A stretch of DNA of 64,000 bases. It comes from Ralstonia sp. UNC404CL21Col. GTDB lineage: Bacteria > Pseudomonadota > Gammaproteobacteria > Burkholderiales > Burkholderiaceae. The notes beneath the pieces were generated by a model that was not told the DNA's origin, did not search any database, and was given only the letters and a program-made list of their open reading frames with translations. The translations under genes and the position numbers were made by a program. Below are positions 32,419 to 41,755 of the stretch, piece after piece. The first letter of the stretch is position 1. Every line of letters starts with the position of its first letter. The stretch spans positions 620,001-684,000 of the forward strand of contig NZ_JIBE01000004.1 of the NCBI RefSeq assembly GCF_000620465.1. The letters run 5' to 3'.

Positions 32419-33465
32419 ATGTCGAACCCCGTCAACCTTCGCCGTCGCCGCCTCTTGGGCACCACCATCGCCAGCATTGGTGTGCTGGATCTCGGGCTGG
32501 CCGAACTCGTGCAGGCGCAACCGGCACCGTCCTCCAGCGCAAGCACGCTGCTGAGCGGGCAGGCCAACCCGTTCGGCGCGCTGCAACAGATCGATGCCGG
32601 CGTGCTCAACATCGGCTATGCAGACCTGGGCCCCAAGAACGGCCCCGTGATGATCCTGCTGCACGGCTGGCCGTATGACATCTACAGCTATGCAGAGGTG
32701 GCACCGGCGCTGGCGGCGGCGGGCTATCGCGTGCTGGTGCCGTACCTGCGCGGCTATGGCACGACGCGCATCCGCTCGGCAGACACGCCGCGCAACGGGC
32801 AGCAGGCTGCGCTGGCCGCCGACATCATCGCGTTCATGGACGCGCTGAAGATCAAGCAGGCGCACTTTGGCGGATACGACTGGGGCGCGCGCACGGCAGA
32901 CATCATCGCCGCGCTGTGGCCGGAACGCTGCAAGACGCTGGTGTCTGTGAGCGGCTACCTGATCGGCAGCCAGGAGGCGAACCGCAAGCCGCTGCCGCCG
33001 GCCGCGGAATTTGCGTGGTGGTACCAGTTCTATTTCGCGACGGAACGCGGCGCGCAGGGCTACGCCGCCAACTGCAAGGAATTCAACCGGCTGATCTGGA
33101 AGCTCGCTTCGCCCACGTGGAAGTTTGACGACGCCACGTACGACCGCAGCGCCACCGCGTTCGACAACCCCGACCACGTCGACGTCGTCATCCACAACTA
33201 CCGCTGGCGCCTCGGGCTGGCGCAGGGTGAAGCAAAGTACGACGCGCTGGAACAACGCCTGGCCGCGGGCCCGGCCATCACCGTGCCGACCATCACCATG
33301 GAAGGCGACGCCAACGGCGCACCGCACCCCGAGCCGTCGGCTTACGCGAAGAAGTTCACGGGCAAGTACCAGCACCGCAACATCGGTGGCGGCATCGGGC
33401 ACAACCTGCCCCAGGAAGCACCGAAGGCGTTCGTGCAAGCCATGCTGGATGTGGTGAAGCTGTAG
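32419..33465 (+). CDS. Tat-exported alpha/beta hydrolase (epoxide hydrolase/dehalogenase-type)
   Basis: 348 residues. The N-terminus NLRRRRLLGTTIASIGVLDLG is a twin-arginine signal. The hydrolase fold has LLHGWPYDIYSY (HGxP), and the nucleophile elbow is GGYDWGAR with Asp instead of Ser, as in epoxide hydrolases and haloalkane dehalogenases. GGGIGHNLPQEAP carries the catalytic His. Export of such an enzyme is uncommon. It follows the cupin gene closely. The true substrate is not predictable from the sequence. Confidence 0.88.
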   Translation: MSNPVNLRRRRLLGTTIASIGVLDLGLAELVQAQPAPSSSASTLLSGQANPFGALQQIDAGVLNIGYADLGPKNGPVMILLHGWPYDIYSYAEVAPALAAAGYRVLVPYLRGYGTTRIRSADTPRNGQQAALAADIIAFMDALKIKQAHFGGYDWGARTADIIAALWPERCKTLVSVSGYLIGSQEANRKPLPPAAEFAWWYQFYFATERGAQGYAANCKEFNRLIWKLASPTWKFDDATYDRSATAFDNPDHVDVVIHNYRWRLGLAQGEAKYDALEQRLAAGPAITVPTITMEGDANGAPHPEPSAYAKKFTGKYQHRNIGGGIGHNLPQEAPKAFVQAMLDVVKL

Positions 33466-33492
33466 CGCATCGGGGCGACCGGCGCATGCGGC

Positions 33493-34446
33493 TCACAGCG
33501 CCGAGAGCAACCCTTGGGGCAATCCGCGTGTGAGCGCCAGCAGCGTCATCACGGCCGGCATGGCCGCCGCGGCCATCACCGTCTGCGCGGCGGTGATGCC
33601 GGCCATGAGCGGCGCATCACCGCCCAGCTGGCGCGCCATGATGTACGACGAAGAGGCGGTGGGCAGCGCCTGGAACAGCAGCGCCACGATCAATGCGGCA
33701 TCGGTCAAGCCCAGCGCGTGGCCAAGAGCCAGCGTCAGCACGGGCATGGCCAGGAACTTGATGATCGACGACACGATCACCGGCTGCGCCCACGACCTCA
33801 CACCGCTGAAGTTGAGCGCGGCCCCCACACACAACAGCCCCAGCGGCATCGATGCCAGACCGAGCGCGCGCACCGCCGGCTCGATGGCCGCAGGCGTCTG
33901 CAGCCCCAGCAGCTGCATGGCAATCCCGAGCGAGCAGGCGACCACCGGCGGGTTCGTCACGATCTGACGCACCAGCGCGCGGCCGGTGAGCCGCACCGAC
34001 CCATAGCGCGCAAAAACGAGCACGCACAGCAGATTGACGGTCGGCACGATCGCTGCGTTGCATACGGCCGCCAGCGCAATCCCCTTGGCGCCGAAGAGGC
34101 CCGTGGCGAGCGACACGCCGACGTAGTTGTTGAACCGCACGGCCCCTTGGAACACCGAGGTGAAGGCCGCCCCGTCCACCTGCATCCACGGCCGGGCCAG
34201 CATCAGCGCGACGGCCACCAGCAATGTCGCGCCCATCAACGTCAGCACCAGCGGCAGCACGGGCAAGGCCTGCATGTGCGCCGTGGCCAGCCCATGCATG
34301 AAGAGCGACGGCAACAGGACGTAGTAGCAGAGCCGCTCAGCCTGCGGCCAGAAGGTTTCAGCGATGAAAGCGGAGCGCTTGAGCCAATGGCCGAGCGCCA
34401 CCAGAAGGGCAACGGGCGCGAGCGCGAGCAGGATGGCAGCGGTCAT
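33493..34446 (-). CDS. AEC (auxin efflux carrier) family transporter
   Basis: 317 residues with about ten membrane segments in the AEC two-fold arrangement, including SVFQGAVRFNNYVGVSLATGLFG and PMLTLA-type crossings near the end. Bacterial members export or import organic acids such as malonate. It lies 146 bp downstream of the LysR gene on the same strand; a 19-bp palindrome sits in that gap near the lysR stop. It converges on the Tat hydrolase gene with a 27-bp gap. Confidence 0.9.
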   Translation of the reverse strand: MTAAILLALAPVALLVALGHWLKRSAFIAETFWPQAERLCYYVLLPSLFMHGLATAHMQALPVLPLVLTLMGATLLVAVALMLARPWMQVDGAAFTSVFQGAVRFNNYVGVSLATGLFGAKGIALAAVCNAAIVPTVNLLCVLVFARYGSVRLTGRALVRQIVTNPPVVACSLGIAMQLLGLQTPAAIEPAVRALGLASMPLGLLCVGAALNFSGVRSWAQPVIVSSIIKFLAMPVLTLALGHALGLTDAALIVALLFQALPTASSSYIMARQLGGDAPLMAGITAAQTVMAAAAMPAVMTLLALTRGLPQGLLSAL

Positions 34447-34592
34447 GGCCGTGCTCCTGCACAGCGGTGTGCCCGCACTGCGGACGAGAGGCAGGGAAAC
34501 TTCCGGAACAGCATGCGGGTGCTCTGCAAAAACGGGAACACCACCAAGCTATCACGCGGTCGCAGCAGCAATAATTGTTATTTATCTGGCAA

Positions 34593-35513
34593 TCAATGAG
34601 AAATTCTCATTGCAGAAGCGACGACGGCGTCAGCCAACGCCTGCGTAAAGCGCTGCGCCGCCCGCGATTGGTGTTCAAGCAGAACCACCGCGCGATGCAA
34701 TTGCGGTTGCCCGAATGCCAGTCGTGCGATGGGCGGCAATTGCGTCAACTCGGAGTCGGAAAGCGCCACCACGGCGGCCCCCAATCCGCTGGCCACCATC
34801 CGCACGATCGTGTCCTTGTTGTCCAGCACCATCTCTTCACGCACCCGCACGCCCAAGCGCCGCAGCTCAGAAGCGATCATGCGGCCAGCCCAGGCCTGCG
34901 CATCGAAGCGGATGAACGGCAGTTCGGTCAGCAGCGCACGCGCATCGTGATCGGCATATTGGGCGGGCGCAAGCAGCCAGAAGCGGTCTTCATACAGCGT
35001 TGTCCAGACAAGCTCGGCCGGATGCGGCCGCACTGGGTGCGACGTGATCGCGGCATCCAGCTCACCATCGGCCACGCGTTGCGCAAGCTCGGCCGACATG
35101 CCGGCGGCCACGTGCACGCGCAGGCCTGGATGCGCCGTCCGCAGAGCCAGCAACGCATTGGGCAGCGGCCCCGACAGCGCGGTCTGGATGGCGCCGATGC
35201 GCAACCGCCCGACCAGCGCCTTCTCATCGCTCAGTGCATCGGGAATGCGGTCATACAGGGCGAGGATCTGTTCGGCCTGGGCGAGCACGATGCGGCCGGC
35301 TTCTGTCAGCGCGGGCTCGCGGCGCGAGCGGTCGAACAGGCGGACGTTGAACTCCTCCTCCAGCGATTTCACCTGCAGGCTGACAGCCGACTGCGTGAGC
35401 CCGATGGCCTCGCCGGCACGCGCAAACGTGCGGTGGCGGGCGATGGCGACGAGCGTTCTCAAGGCGCGGAGAGACATGGCAGAGGCAAATTCGGGTCCGG
35501 TACAGAAGCGCAT
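34593..35513 (-). CDS. LysR-family transcriptional regulator
   Basis: 306 residues from the ATG at 35513, which has GGGAGG 5 nt upstream; an internal ATG at 35477 lacks an RBS. The winged helix-turn-helix is at about residues 15-75 (LRALRTLVAIARHRTFARAGEAIGLTQSAVSLQVKSLEEEF), then the linker helix and the periplasmic-binding-like effector domain. It lies between the AEC exporter and the flavoenzyme operon, all on the minus strand. It may control either neighbour; CysB/Cbl-type control of organosulfur use would fit the island but is inference. Confidence 0.92.
   Translation of the reverse strand: MRFCTGPEFASAMSLRALRTLVAIARHRTFARAGEAIGLTQSAVSLQVKSLEEEFNVRLFDRSRREPALTEAGRIVLAQAEQILALYDRIPDALSDEKALVGRLRIGAIQTALSGPLPNALLALRTAHPGLRVHVAAGMSAELAQRVADGELDAAITSHPVRPHPAELVWTTLYEDRFWLLAPAQYADHDARALLTELPFIRFDAQAWAGRMIASELRRLGVRVREEMVLDNKDTIVRMVASGLGAAVVALSDSELTQLPPIARLAFGQPQLHRAVVLLEHQSRAAQRFTQALADAVVASAMRISH
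34594..34612. promoter_or_regulatory. 19-bp palindrome CAATGAGAA-A-TTCTCATTG
   Basis: A perfect dyad overlapping the lysR stop codon and lying about 150 bp before the AEC transporter gene. It is either an operator (for the LysR protein or another factor acting on the transporter) or a hairpin at the lysR mRNA end. With a one-base centre and no U-run directly after it, the operator reading is preferred. Confidence 0.45.
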
Positions 35514-35639
35514 CGTACCTCCCGCCGCATGCCGCGGCGCCTGCGCCCTGCCGGCCCGCATCCGTTCACGCCACGCGCTGGGCCGCAGCGCTGGCCGCCA
35601 TGGCTGGTCGGCGCAGTTGGGGCAGCACCGGCTCAATGC

Positions 35640-36857
35640 TCAGAAAACGCGGCCTTCCTTCAGGTGCTGCGTTTGGCCATTCAGGTGGTAATCCCCCACC
35701 ACCCGCGCCTTGTGCAGCAACGGGTTGTGGCTGAAGATCGTCCGCAGGTTGCGCCAGTGACGGTCAAAGTTGTGCACGCGCGCCGTCATGGATGCACCGC
35801 CCGCTTCAAAGAGCTGCTGCGCGGCATGCAGCGCCAGCTTGCCGACAACCAACTGCGTTTGCGCCGTGGCCAGCGCGCCTTCCAGCACCAGCGCGTCGGC
35901 GTTTTCCGCTTCATTGCGGATGGCGTCGGCGGATCGATCCAGCACGCGCGCGTTCTCGCGCACCAGGGCATCGATGGCATGGCTGTGTGCGGCAATGTCG
36001 CCCACCACCTGCTGGATGAAGTGGTCTTCCCGCGCGGACGGCGCCGGGCTGTGCAACACCGGCCGCCCATGGTTGACCACATACCGCCGCGCGTCGGCCG
36101 CCACATTGCGCACAATGCCTGCCGCCACGGCCACCAGATGCAACTGGCGCAGTGCACCGGTATGGCGTCCCACCAGCGAGCTGCTGACGCGCGAGGCCAC
36201 CTCGTCTGCGCGCACCTGCACGTGCTCGAACACGATGCTGCCGCTGGCCGTCATGCGCTGGCCCATCCCGTCCCAGTCGTCGATCACCTTCACGCCCTCG
36301 CGCGTGACCGGAATGATGATCTGCACGTTTCCGCCTGCGTCATCGTTGACATTGAAGCGGCCGTAATCGGCGAACGCCGTGCCGGTGGTGTAGTACTTGC
36401 GGCCGCTGAGGCGGTAGTCGGCGCCGTCGCGCTGGAGGGTCGTGGTCACCTCCCCCGGGCGCGACGTGCCGCGCTCGGTTGAACCGCCGCCAAAGAGGGC
36501 GCCCTCCAGCAGCCGATCCAACTGCGTCCGGTGAAACGCATCGAGCGGCGACAGACGGATGACCTCGGTCAGGTCGTAATGAATGCGCAGCGCATGCGCG
36601 ACGTTCGATTCGTGAGCGGCCAGCGTGCTGATCGTCTCGAACAGGTCGACGAGCGAGCCGCCCAGACCGCCCCACTCCACGGGAATGCGCAGCAAACCCA
36701 GGCCCGACGCGCGAAAGTGCGCAAAAGCTTCGTACGGCAGCACGCGCCGCACTTCGCGTGCAGCGGCATCCGTCCCGATGCGCTGGGCCAGGGCGGGCAG
36801 CTCGGCAAGGGCTTCCTGCAGGCGGTCGGGGAGATGAAGATCGCGTGGCGTATTCAT
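35640..36857 (-). CDS. Acyl-CoA dehydrogenase-fold flavoenzyme (SfnB/DszC-like)
   Basis: 405 residues with the acyl-CoA dehydrogenase three-domain fold: an N-terminal helical domain (LRIPVEWGGLGGSLVDLFETISTLAAHESNVAHALR), a middle beta domain (FGGGSTERGTSRPG, LSGRKYYTTGTAFADY) and a C-terminal helical domain. The usual catalytic Glu of acyl-CoA dehydrogenases is not evident, and the sequence resembles the SfnB/DszC branch of flavin-dependent monooxygenases that act on organosulfur compounds. It lies 22 bp after the SnaA-type monooxygenase, so the two are one operon. Confidence 0.88.
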   Translation of the reverse strand: MNTPRDLHLPDRLQEALAELPALAQRIGTDAAAREVRRVLPYEAFAHFRASGLGLLRIPVEWGGLGGSLVDLFETISTLAAHESNVAHALRIHYDLTEVIRLSPLDAFHRTQLDRLLEGALFGGGSTERGTSRPGEVTTTLQRDGADYRLSGRKYYTTGTAFADYGRFNVNDDAGGNVQIIIPVTREGVKVIDDWDGMGQRMTASGSIVFEHVQVRADEVASRVSSSLVGRHTGALRQLHLVAVAAGIVRNVAADARRYVVNHGRPVLHSPAPSAREDHFIQQVVGDIAAHSHAIDALVRENARVLDRSADAIRNEAENADALVLEGALATAQTQLVVGKLALHAAQQLFEAGGASMTARVHNFDRHWRNLRTIFSHNPLLHKARVVGDYHLNGQTQHLKEGRVF

Positions 36858-36879
36858 AAGATCAGCACGATAAAAGCGG

Positions 36880-38226
36880 CTATGCAGCCGCGCGATTGGT
36901 CGGGCGACCGACAGGCCGCGCGAGGCCGAAATGCTCGCGCAGCGTGTGTCCGGCGTATTCGGTTCGAAACAGCCCGCGTTGCTGCAGGATGGGCACCACG
37001 CCATCGACGAAGTCCTGCAGCCCGCCCGGCAAGGCGTCGGGCATGAGATTGAAGCCGTCGGCCGCGCCGTGGCGGAACCAGTGTTCGATGTCGTCGGCGA
37101 TCTGCTCGGGCGTGCCCACCAGCACGCGGTGCCCGCCACCGCCGGCCAGTTCGCGAATCAGTTCGCGTACGGTCAATTGCTGACTGCGCGCCAATGCCAG
37201 TGTGGCGTTGAAAAACGTGTGATTGCCATTGCCGTTGTTGGGCAACGGCAAATCGTCCGGCAGGCGTGCGTCGAGTTGCAGGCGCTCGACCGGCACACCG
37301 AGCGTGCCGGCCAGCCGCGTGAGGCTGTAATCCCATGGGATCAGGTCGACCAATGCATCGCGCCGCGCGCGGGCCTGCGCCTGCGTGGCCCCGATGATGG
37401 TGGTCAAACCGGGCAACACACGAATCGCCTCCGGCCCTCGCCCCAAAGCCTGCGCGCGTGCCTTGAGTCCGCGCGCATAAGCCAGCGCTTCTTCAAAGCC
37501 TTGCGATGCGGAGAACACGGCCTCCGCGTGGCGCGCAGCCAGCTCGCGGCCATCGGCCGAACCGCCCGCCTGCACCAGCACCGGATAGCCCTGCGGAGAA
37601 CGCGGCAGGTTCAAGGGGCCCTGCACACGAAAGAACTCGCCACGATGGGCAATGGGATGCACCTTCCGCACATCGACAAAGCTGCCGCCGACCTTGTCGC
37701 CAACAAAGGCATCGTCTTCCCAACTGTTCCAGAGATCCTTGACGACGCTCGTGAATTCATCGGCGCGGGCATAGCGCTCGGTGTGGTCGGGCACGGTGTC
37801 CCGGCCGAAATTGCGTGCCGACGGCAGATCGGCGGTGGTGACCACGTTCCAGCCCGCGCGGCCGCCGCTCACATGGTCGAGCGTGGCAAAGCGCCGGGCG
37901 ATGTTGAAAGGCTCGTTGTAGCTGGTCGACGCCGTGCCGATCAGGCCGATGTGCGTGGTGGCCGCTGCGATGCTGGCCAGCAGCACGGTAGGTTCCAGCG
38001 CGGTAATCGGCCTGAAGTGGATCTGATCGACGATGGCGGCGTTGTCTGCCAGGAACACGGCATCGAACTTGGCCGCCTCGGCAATCCGCGCCACCTTCAC
38101 GTAGTGCTGCACGTCGGCAAAGGCGTACGGATCGCTCTCGGCCAGTCTCCAGGCCGACGGTACAAAGCCGGAGTGCAGGATGTTGACGTTCAGGTGCAAT
38201 TGACGCGGTACCTGCGTGTCGCTCAC
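36880..38226 (-). CDS. Flavin-dependent monooxygenase (NtaA/SnaA/DszA family)
   Basis: 448 residues of the luciferase-like TIM-barrel, FMNH2-using monooxygenases. It has LHLNVNILHSGFVPSAWR at the start, FDAVFLADN, the ATTHIGLIGTASTSYNEPFNIARRFATLDHVSGGRAGWNVVTT stretch characteristic of this branch, and PVLVQAGGSADGRELAARHAEAVF. Relatives oxidise nitrilotriacetate, pristinamycin IIA or dibenzothiophene sulfone. It is divergent from the MetQ-like importer with a shared palindrome between. It needs a flavin reductase partner; none lies in the operon. Confidence 0.92.
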   Translation of the reverse strand: MSDTQVPRQLHLNVNILHSGFVPSAWRLAESDPYAFADVQHYVKVARIAEAAKFDAVFLADNAAIVDQIHFRPITALEPTVLLASIAAATTHIGLIGTASTSYNEPFNIARRFATLDHVSGGRAGWNVVTTADLPSARNFGRDTVPDHTERYARADEFTSVVKDLWNSWEDDAFVGDKVGGSFVDVRKVHPIAHRGEFFRVQGPLNLPRSPQGYPVLVQAGGSADGRELAARHAEAVFSASQGFEEALAYARGLKARAQALGRGPEAIRVLPGLTTIIGATQAQARARRDALVDLIPWDYSLTRLAGTLGVPVERLQLDARLPDDLPLPNNGNGNHTFFNATLALARSQQLTVRELIRELAGGGGHRVLVGTPEQIADDIEHWFRHGAADGFNLMPDALPGGLQDFVDGVVPILQQRGLFRTEYAGHTLREHFGLARPVGRPTNRAAA

Positions 38227-38284
38227 GGGAAACCTCGGCGCTTGGACAAGCGCTCACCATACCGGCCATGCCGTGTCGCTCCAA

Positions 38285-38303
38285 CGAAGCAATCGTTGCT
38301 TCG
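38285..38303. promoter_or_regulatory. Palindrome CGAAGCAA-TCG-TTGCTTCG in divergent promoter
   Basis: A 19-bp perfect dyad (8-bp arms, 3-nt centre) between the monooxygenase gene (ATG at 38226) and the binding-protein gene (ATG at 38422). The central location suggests one regulator controls both directions. No regulator gene is adjacent; the LysR at 34593 is the nearest candidate. Confidence 0.5.
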
Positions 38304-38421
38304 ATATGCGGATTCACGGCGGTGAACATGCTGCGAATTTGCTACTTCGGTTTTGTTCGTGGACCAGCACTGCACGCCGCTTCTAGACTGGGCCACGTCT
38401 TCACAACACACGAGCCGCCCC

Positions 38422-39234
38422 ATGAAACGACGCCCTTTCTTTTACGCCCTCCTGGCCGCTGCGACTGCCCTGACGCTGGGCGCCGGCTCCGTGCTGGCGG
38501 CAGACAAACCGATCAAGGTCGGTGTGCGCGGCGGTGTTGATGAAGAAATCTGGGAGGTCGTCACCCGCGTGGCGGAAAAGCAGGGGCTGAAGGTCCAGCC
38601 CATCGTCATCACCGGCACCGCAAGCCCCAACGAGGCGCTCAACAACGGTGATCTCGACGCCAATGCGTTCCAGCACATTCCTTTCCTGCGCGACCAGATC
38701 AAGCAACGCAGCTACAAGCTGGTGACGGTAGGCAACACGCTCATCTCGCCCATCGCCTTCTACTCGCGCAAATACAAATCGCTCGAAGCCCTGCCGGTGG
38801 GCGCCCGCATCGGCCTGCCCAACGACCCGAGCAACCAGACGCGTGCGCTCGTCATCCTGCGCGATCATGGCCTGATCAAACTGCGCGACGGCTTCGATCC
38901 CTTTACCGGCACGGCCACGCTGGCCGACGTGACGGCCAACCCGAAGAAGCTCGAGTGGGTGGAGAGTGCATCGGTGGTGCTTTCGCGCTCGCTGCCCGAC
39001 GTCGACACGGCGGCCATCGTCAACACCTTTGCCTACCAGGCCGGATTGATTGCCACGCGTGACGGCATCGCGGTGGAGAAGAAGGAACGCAATCCGTACG
39101 TCAACGTGATCGTGGTCCGGGAACAAGACAAGAGCGCGCCGTGGGTGGCGCCGCTGGTGAAGGCGTATCAGTCTGAAGAAGTGCGCCAGTTCATCCTGAG
39201 CAAATACCAGGGCTCGGTCATCCCGGCGTTCTGA
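38422..39234 (+). CDS. MetQ/NlpA-family ABC importer, binding protein
   Basis: 270 residues. The signal peptide ([20 protein letters not shown]...LAA) ends in an ordinary peptidase I site and lacks the lipobox Cys usual for MetQ. The mature part is typical of the family: [39 protein letters not shown] and NTFAYQAGL. MetQ proteins bind D/L-methionine; homologues in sulfur islands bind other organosulfur compounds. It is first of a three-gene importer operon opposite the monooxygenase gene. Confidence 0.9.
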   Translation: MKRRPFFYALLAAATALTLGAGSVLAADKPIKVGVRGGVDEEIWEVVTRVAEKQGLKVQPIVITGTASPNEALNNGDLDANAFQHIPFLRDQIKQRSYKLVTVGNTLISPIAFYSRKYKSLEALPVGARIGLPNDPSNQTRALVILRDHGLIKLRDGFDPFTGTATLADVTANPKKLEWVESASVVLSRSLPDVDTAAIVNTFAYQAGLIATRDGIAVEKKERNPYVNVIVVREQDKSAPWVAPLVKAYQSEEVRQFILSKYQGSVIPAF

Positions 39235-39245
39235 GGCAGCCGATC

Positions 39246-40112
39246 ATGCCCCCGCTCGCGCCGCACCTCACTGCATTGCCGAACACGGCAGCCCCGGTCA
39301 TGCCGCACATTGCGTTCGAACGCATCAGCAAGACCTACCCCGGCGCCAGCACGCTCGCGCTCGACAGCATTTCGTTCACTATCGCGCGCGGCGAGGTGTT
39401 CGGCATCATCGGCCGCAGCGGTGCGGGGAAATCCACGCTGCTGCGCACGGTCAACATGCTGGAACGCCCCGACGCGGGCACGATCCGCATCGACGACATC
39501 GATGTCGGCCGCCTTGACGAAGACGGCCTGGTCGCGCTCCGCCGGCGCGTCGGCATGATCTTCCAGCATTTCAACCTGTTGTCGGCCAAGACCGTTTTCG
39601 AGAACGTTGCGCTGCCGCTTCGTGTGGCGGGTGTGCCGCGCGAAGCCATCGGGCCGCGTGTTACAGAGCTGCTCGATCTGGTCGGCCTGTCCGAAAAGGC
39701 CGGCGTGTATCCGGCGAAGCTCTCCGGTGGGCAAAAGCAGCGCGTCGGCATTGCCCGCGCGCTGGTGCATCGCCCGGAGATCCTGTTGTGCGACGAAGCG
39801 ACGTCTGCGCTGGACCCTGAAACCACCGAACAGATTCTCCTGCTGCTTGGCGACATCAACCGGCGCCTGGGGCTGACCGTCGTGCTGGTCACGCATGACA
39901 TGGCGGTGATCCGCGACGCCTGCGATCGCGTCCTGGTGCTCGATCAAGGCCGCATTGCCGAGCACGGCACGGTCGATCAGGTGTTCGCCGATCCGCATGC
40001 AGATGCCACGCTGGCACTGCTGCGTCCGCTGCGCCAACGCTCTGGCATGACGTCCACCAAACCTGTTGCCCTCTTGGCCGATCCGCCGGGTCGCGCTTAC
40101 GCCCATGCTTGA
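39246..40112 (+). CDS. MetN-like ABC importer, ATP-binding protein (no NIL domain)
   Basis: 288 residues. The nucleotide-binding domain is complete: Walker [11 protein letters not shown]-loop [12 protein letters not shown], signature [15 protein letters not shown], Walker [15 protein letters not shown], and switch His VTHDMAV. E. coli MetN (343 aa) has a C-terminal NIL domain that senses methionine; here the chain ends about 45 residues after the catalytic core, so this regulatory domain is missing. It starts 12 bp after the binding-protein gene. Confidence 0.92.
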   Translation: MPPLAPHLTALPNTAAPVMPHIAFERISKTYPGASTLALDSISFTIARGEVFGIIGRSGAGKSTLLRTVNMLERPDAGTIRIDDIDVGRLDEDGLVALRRRVGMIFQHFNLLSAKTVFENVALPLRVAGVPREAIGPRVTELLDLVGLSEKAGVYPAKLSGGQKQRVGIARALVHRPEILLCDEATSALDPETTEQILLLLGDINRRLGLTVVLVTHDMAVIRDACDRVLVLDQGRIAEHGTVDQVFADPHADATLALLRPLRQRSGMTSTKPVALLADPPGRAYAHA

Positions 40113-40749
40113 AAAATACCTGCGCGCGTTCGGCGAAACGCTCTTGATGGTCAGCAGCGCATGCCTGGTGGTATTCGTCGTCGGCCTGGCGTTGGCCATC
40201 GTGCTCACCACGTCGGCGCCGGGCGGCTTGCGGTCCCGGCCGCGCCTGCACCGCGTGCTGTCGGTACTGGTCAATACGTTCCGCTCGATCCCTTTCATCA
40301 TCCTGCTGGTGGCGATGCTGCCCGTCACCCGGCTCATTGTCGGCACGACCATGGGCACGTGGGCGGCCGTGGTGCCGTTGAGCGCCCATCTGATTCCGTT
40401 CTTTGCGCGTGTATCGCAGGTGGGCCTGAATGAGGTCGATCGCGGCCTGGTGGAGGCCGCGCGCGCCATGGGCTGCCGCCGCTGGCACATCGTGCGGCAC
40501 GTGCTGCTGCCCGAGGCGTTGCCCGCGCTCATCGGCGGCGCCACCGTGACGGTCATCGCCATGATCGGCGCTTCCGCCATGGCAGGTGCGGTGGGCGCCG
40601 GCGGGCTGGGCGATCTCGCTATCCGCTACGGTTACGAGCGTTACGAAACCGCCGTCATGTTCAACGTCATCGCCATCCTCATCGTGCTGGTGACGGCCGT
40701 GCAGCTGGGCGGCGAGCGGCTGGCGCGCCAGTTCGATCACCGCGGCTGA
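40105..40749 (+). CDS. MetI-like ABC importer, permease
   Basis: 214 residues, five to six membrane segments, and the EAA loop as [25 protein letters not shown]. The length matches E. coli MetI (217 aa). The ATG at 40105 overlaps the ATPase gene by 8 nt. The chain ends with the usual membrane segment and [13 protein letters not shown]. It forms the channel of the MetQNI-like importer at 38422-40749 and converges on a solute-binding gene with a 28-bp gap. Confidence 0.92.
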   Translation: MLEKYLRAFGETLLMVSSACLVVFVVGLALAIVLTTSAPGGLRSRPRLHRVLSVLVNTFRSIPFIILLVAMLPVTRLIVGTTMGTWAAVVPLSAHLIPFFARVSQVGLNEVDRGLVEAARAMGCRRWHIVRHVLLPEALPALIGGATVTVIAMIGASAMAGAVGAGGLGDLAIRYGYERYETAVMFNVIAILIVLVTAVQLGGERLARQFDHRG

Positions 40750-40777
40750 CGGCGCCCACCGAGGCCCGCCGATACCG

Positions 40778-41755
40778 TCAGTTGTGGCAGACCAGCCCAT
40801 CCTGCAACTGGCTCACCTCGAAGGCAATGTCGCCGGCGCGCTGTGTGCGGGCGAGGGCCAGCGCACCGCCGGTCTTCCAGACGCGCACTGCACGGTCCAC
40901 ATAGCCGGCAGACACGGCATCGCGGGTGCGCAGGGCGATCTGCGCCGCAGTGTTGTCCGGGGCGATGTCGTCTTCCAGCGTGCGGTAGAAGCGCCATTCC
41001 GGCAATTGCACCAGCCGCGCCAGCGCTTGCGCATCGTCTGCCAACGCCTGGCACTCGCCCGAAAGGAATCCCCAAATGGCACGGACCGCCGACGGATATT
41101 GCCGGGGGATGGCGCCATCACGCGCAGCCAATCCGCTGGCATACGGGCTGCCCTGTGCAACACAGACCGTACGTGCGCGCAGATCGGCGGCGAAGCGATA
41201 CGGAGCCTTGCGCAGCACCACCAGCGCGCCCTGCCCGCCGGTGTACGCCGTGGGCACGGGCTGCCACGCAGCAGGCGCCGGTTGGCTGCCGGCGACGATC
41301 AGGTCGACATGCGTGTCGTGAGGCATTAGGCCGTCTGCCGGCAGGTTGACCAGCCGCAATTGCAATTGCAGGTGCTGCGCCAGCGTGGCTGCGAATTCGG
41401 CATCAAAGTGATCGGGCTCCATCGGTGCGGTCACCCCGGGCGGGGCCGGCCGCGCATAGGCGCGCACCGCGACGACCAGCTCACCATTGCGTTGCGCATC
41501 GCGCAGCACCGGGCCCAGCGGCAATGCGGCCCAGTCCGGCTCCGCTTGACGCTGTGCCAGCCAGGCCTGCATCGGCAAGGGCAAGCGCTCGGGCCAATGC
41601 GGAACGTGGGACATCAGTGCCGGCGCACCGAACCAGGCCAGCGCGCCTGCCGCTGCAATGCCCAGCGCAGCCAACCAGGGCCTGCGCAGGCGCCGTGCCT
41701 GCGCAATCGGCGCGGTCAGGATTGGCACGCGCCATGTGGGCGCACGCTCAGGCAT
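40778..41755 (-). CDS. Membrane-anchored family 3 solute-binding-like protein
   Basis: 325 residues. An N-terminal membrane anchor (about residues 24-45, LRRPWLAALGIAAAGALAWFGA) is followed by a periplasmic binding domain of the amino-acid type: GELVVAVRAYARPAPPG, FDAEFAATLAQHLQLQL, VDLIVAGSQPAP, and TVCVAQGSPYASGLAARDGA. Its start overlaps the permease stop by 8 nt. A second, non-homologous binding protein in a NitT/TauT operon is unusual; it may widen specificity or act as a sensor. Confidence 0.8.
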   Translation of the reverse strand: MPERAPTWRVPILTAPIAQARRLRRPWLAALGIAAAGALAWFGAPALMSHVPHWPERLPLPMQAWLAQRQAEPDWAALPLGPVLRDAQRNGELVVAVRAYARPAPPGVTAPMEPDHFDAEFAATLAQHLQLQLRLVNLPADGLMPHDTHVDLIVAGSQPAPAAWQPVPTAYTGGQGALVVLRKAPYRFAADLRARTVCVAQGSPYASGLAARDGAIPRQYPSAVRAIWGFLSGECQALADDAQALARLVQLPEWRFYRTLEDDIAPDNTAAQIALRTRDAVSAGYVDRAVRVWKTGGALALARTQRAGDIAFEVSQLQDGLVCHN

